DNA of 64,000 bases, taken from NCBI GenBank assembly GCA_052244495.1, contig JBQPXH010000012.1; one strand, written 5' to 3'. The notes beneath the pieces are model-generated. The model ran no database searches and was not told the DNA's origin. It worked only from the letters and a program-made list of their open reading frames with translations. Shown one piece after another: positions 62,412 through 64,000 of the stretch (its first letter is position 1; every line of letters begins with the position of its first letter). The DNA is from Cereibacter_A sp052244495 (GTDB lineage: Bacteria; Pseudomonadota; Alphaproteobacteria; Rhodobacterales; Rhodobacteraceae). The position numbers and the translations under genes are program-made.

Positions 62412-64000
62412 TCAGGTTCCGCGCGGCTTGGCCCGCACTGTCGGCTCGGCCACCGTCGGATCCTCGGGCCAGGGGTGACGCGGGTAGCGGCCACGCATGT
62501 CGCGGCGCACGTCGGCATAGGAGGTCGCCCAGAAGCCCGGCAGGTCCATCGTCACCTGCACCGGCCGCTGGCCCGGCGAGAGCAGCGTGATCCGGAGCGG
62601 CAGGCGCCGCGGCCCCACGGTGGGATGGACCGTAACCCCAAAGAGTTCCTGCAGGCGGATCTCGATTCCCGGCGCCTCGCCCTCGTAGTCGATCGGCACC
62701 CGACGGCCGAGCGGCGTCTCGTAATGCGGAGGCGCCAGCCGGTCGAGAAGCTGCACCCCGTCCCAGCCGAGGAGGGCGCGCAGCGGCTCGGTCAGGTCGA
62801 GGGCGCGCAGGTCGGCCTCGGTCCGGCGGGTGCCGAGGAAGGGCAGGAGCCAGTCGGGATCCGCCAGCAGCGCCTCGTCGGAGACATCGGGCAGATCGGC
62901 ACCCTCGGCCCGGAGGAGCGCGATACGGGCCCGGAGCCTGCGGGCAGGCTCGCTCCAGGGCAGGCCGATCTGGCGCAGCCCCTCGACCGCGGCCCGTGCC
63001 ACGGCTTCGGCCGGAACGTCCGGCCAGATCCGGTCGTCGAGCACGAGCGCGCCGAAGGTCTCCTGCCTGCGCGCCAGAACGCGGCCCTCGCGGCGCGACC
63101 AGTCGCAGACCTCGCGCCAGCGGATCTGCGGCGCGAAGAGGTCGCGAAGCTCGGATTCGACGAGCGGCGCCGCCTGCCGCACCTTCGCCTCGCGCGTGTC
63201 GCCGTCGAGGTCGGTCGCCACGATCAGCCGCGCGCCCGAGAGCGGCTGGCCCGGCTCCATGACCGCGCCCTTGCCACCGGAGAGGACCCAGCGCGGCGCC
63301 TCGCCCTTGCGGCGGAGCCCGACGCGGTCGGGATAGGCCAGCGCCGCCATCTGCCCGACAGAGAGCCCGGCTTCCTGCGTCGAGACGGCGCGTGCGAGCC
63401 GCCGGGCCTCCTCGCGGATGCGGGCGAGGGCCACCCGGTTCACCTCGTGCGGATGCTCGTCCGAAAATCGCTTCGGGTCGGCCAGCGCCGCGAGGCGCAG
63501 CGCCAGGTCGGGCGGGCCCCTCACCGGATCGCGATCCGCCATCAACGCAGCCAGCGGCGCGGCGGAGGGCCCCGCCACGGTCAGCATGTGCCCGAGCCGG
63601 GGATGGAGCGGCAGCCGCGCGAGCCGTCGGCCGTGCGCGGTAATCCGGCCGTCCTCCAGCGCGCCCAGCCCTTCCAGCAGCGCGCGCGCCTCGGCCAGCA
63701 CGCCCGGATGAGGCGGCGTGAGGAAGGGCAGCTCGGCGCTGCCCCAGAGCGCGAGTTCGAGCGCGAGCCCGGTCAGGTCGGCGGCCTCGATCTCGGCGGG
63801 CGGGAAGGCCGCCAGCGCCCCTTCCTCGCCGCGGGTCCACATCCGGTAGCAGATGCCCCGGGCGACCCGTCCCGCGCGGCCGCGCCTCTGGTCGGCCTCG
63901 GCCCGCGTCACCCGCTCGGTCACCAGTCGCGACATGCCCGAGTTCGGATCGAACCGGGCCCGCCGCGCGCGCCCGGCATCCACCACCACCCGCACGCCGG
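62412..64000 (-). CDS. hrpB: ATP-dependent helicase HrpB (C-terminal part, cut by right edge)
   Basis: 529 codons are visible; the N-terminal helicase domain lies beyond the edge. Visible are the end of helicase domain 2 with motif VI (ADQRRGRAGRVARGICYRMW), the HA2 domain (LGALEDGRITAHGRRLARLP), the OB-like region and the HrpB-specific C-terminus (VQLLDRLAPPHYETPLGRRV, WATSYADVRRDMRGRYPRHP). DEAH/RHA-type helicase; cellular substrate poorly known. Confidence 0.92.
   Translation of the reverse strand, partial: GVRVVVDAGRARRARFDPNSGMSRLVTERVTRAEADQRRGRAGRVARGICYRMWTRGEEGALAAFPPAEIEAADLTGLALELALWGSAELPFLTPPHPGVLAEARALLEGLGALEDGRITAHGRRLARLPLHPRLGHMLTVAGPSAAPLAALMADRDPVRGPPDLALRLAALADPKRFSDEHPHEVNRVALARIREEARRLARAVSTQEAGLSVGQMAALAYPDRVGLRRKGEAPRWVLSGGKGAVMEPGQPLSGARLIVATDLDGDTREAKVRQAAPLVESELRDLFAPQIRWREVCDWSRREGRVLARRQETFGALVLDDRIWPDVPAEAVARAAVEGLRQIGLPWSEPARRLRARIALLRAEGADLPDVSDEALLADPDWLLPFLGTRRTEADLRALDLTEPLRALLGWDGVQLLDRLAPPHYETPLGRRVPIDYEGEAPGIEIRLQELFGVTVHPTVGPRRLPLRITLLSPGQRPVQVTMDLPGFWATSYADVRRDMRGRYPRHPWPEDPTVAEPTVRAKPRGT

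Overview
The window looks like chromosome I of a purple non-sulfur alphaproteobacterium close to Rhodobacter (Cereibacter) sphaeroides. The evidence is high GC, a GcrA cell-cycle regulator, CobS/CobT with a neighbouring J-domain gene and BolA, direct-repeat SOS boxes (GTTC-N7-GTTC), and the gene order trpE / yibQ / trpGDC / moaC / moeA / lexA. The trpE-yibQ-trpGDC locus is described for R. sphaeroides 2.4.1. The species name is an inference; no database search was possible.

Bases 1 to about 8000 are the early/regulatory end of a prophage or related integrative element. A leftward chain of tightly overlapping genes runs from a Cro-like protein (about 3.9 kb) through a helix-turn-helix protein, a small membrane protein, a DUF1937-like enzyme and a replication-type protein. 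It then crosses a phased repeat array (1711-1811) and continues through two phage proteins to an HNH endonuclease cut by the left edge; packaging genes probably lie beyond. Rightward from a divergent repressor come small phage proteins, a GapR-like (DUF2312) DNA-binding protein, a cytosine-methylase-like protein, a 60-codon ORF and a tyrosine integrase. Two lower-GC genes of unknown function (a secreted protein and a four-helix membrane protein) lie between the integrase and a CAT-anticodon tRNA gene, which may be the attachment site.

From 10.7 kb onward the window is core chromosome. It holds purMN, rnd and sufE, then a leftward cobalt-chelatase operon (cobS, two paralogous small membrane genes, cobT, pepP). 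Next come a Tat-type msrB, the J-domain gene with bolA, glcB divergent from pepN, an acyltransferase, a HisC-like aminotransferase, gatB, a lytic transglycosylase and valS. An Lrp-type regulator diverges from an ornithine-decarboxylase-type gene; a DUF2235 hydrolase, gltA, gltX and comEC follow.

The stretch 44.8-55 kb joins tryptophan synthesis (trpE; trpGDC) to molybdenum-cofactor genes (moaC, moeA) and lexA in overlapping leftward transcription units. yibQ sits opposite between trpE and trpG, and a PpiD-type foldase gene lies directly upstream of trpE. The right end carries an AsmA-family protein, gcrA, argD-argF, a small conserved-looking ORF, a GreA/GreB-family gene coupled to a NUDIX gene, and the C-terminal part of hrpB running off the edge.

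The observations most worth following are the 10-bp-phased array beside the phage replication gene, the uncharacterised secreted/membrane cargo pair at the tRNA, the paralogous membrane pair inside the cobalt-chelatase operon, and the stacked dyads at glcB, lrp and lexA.
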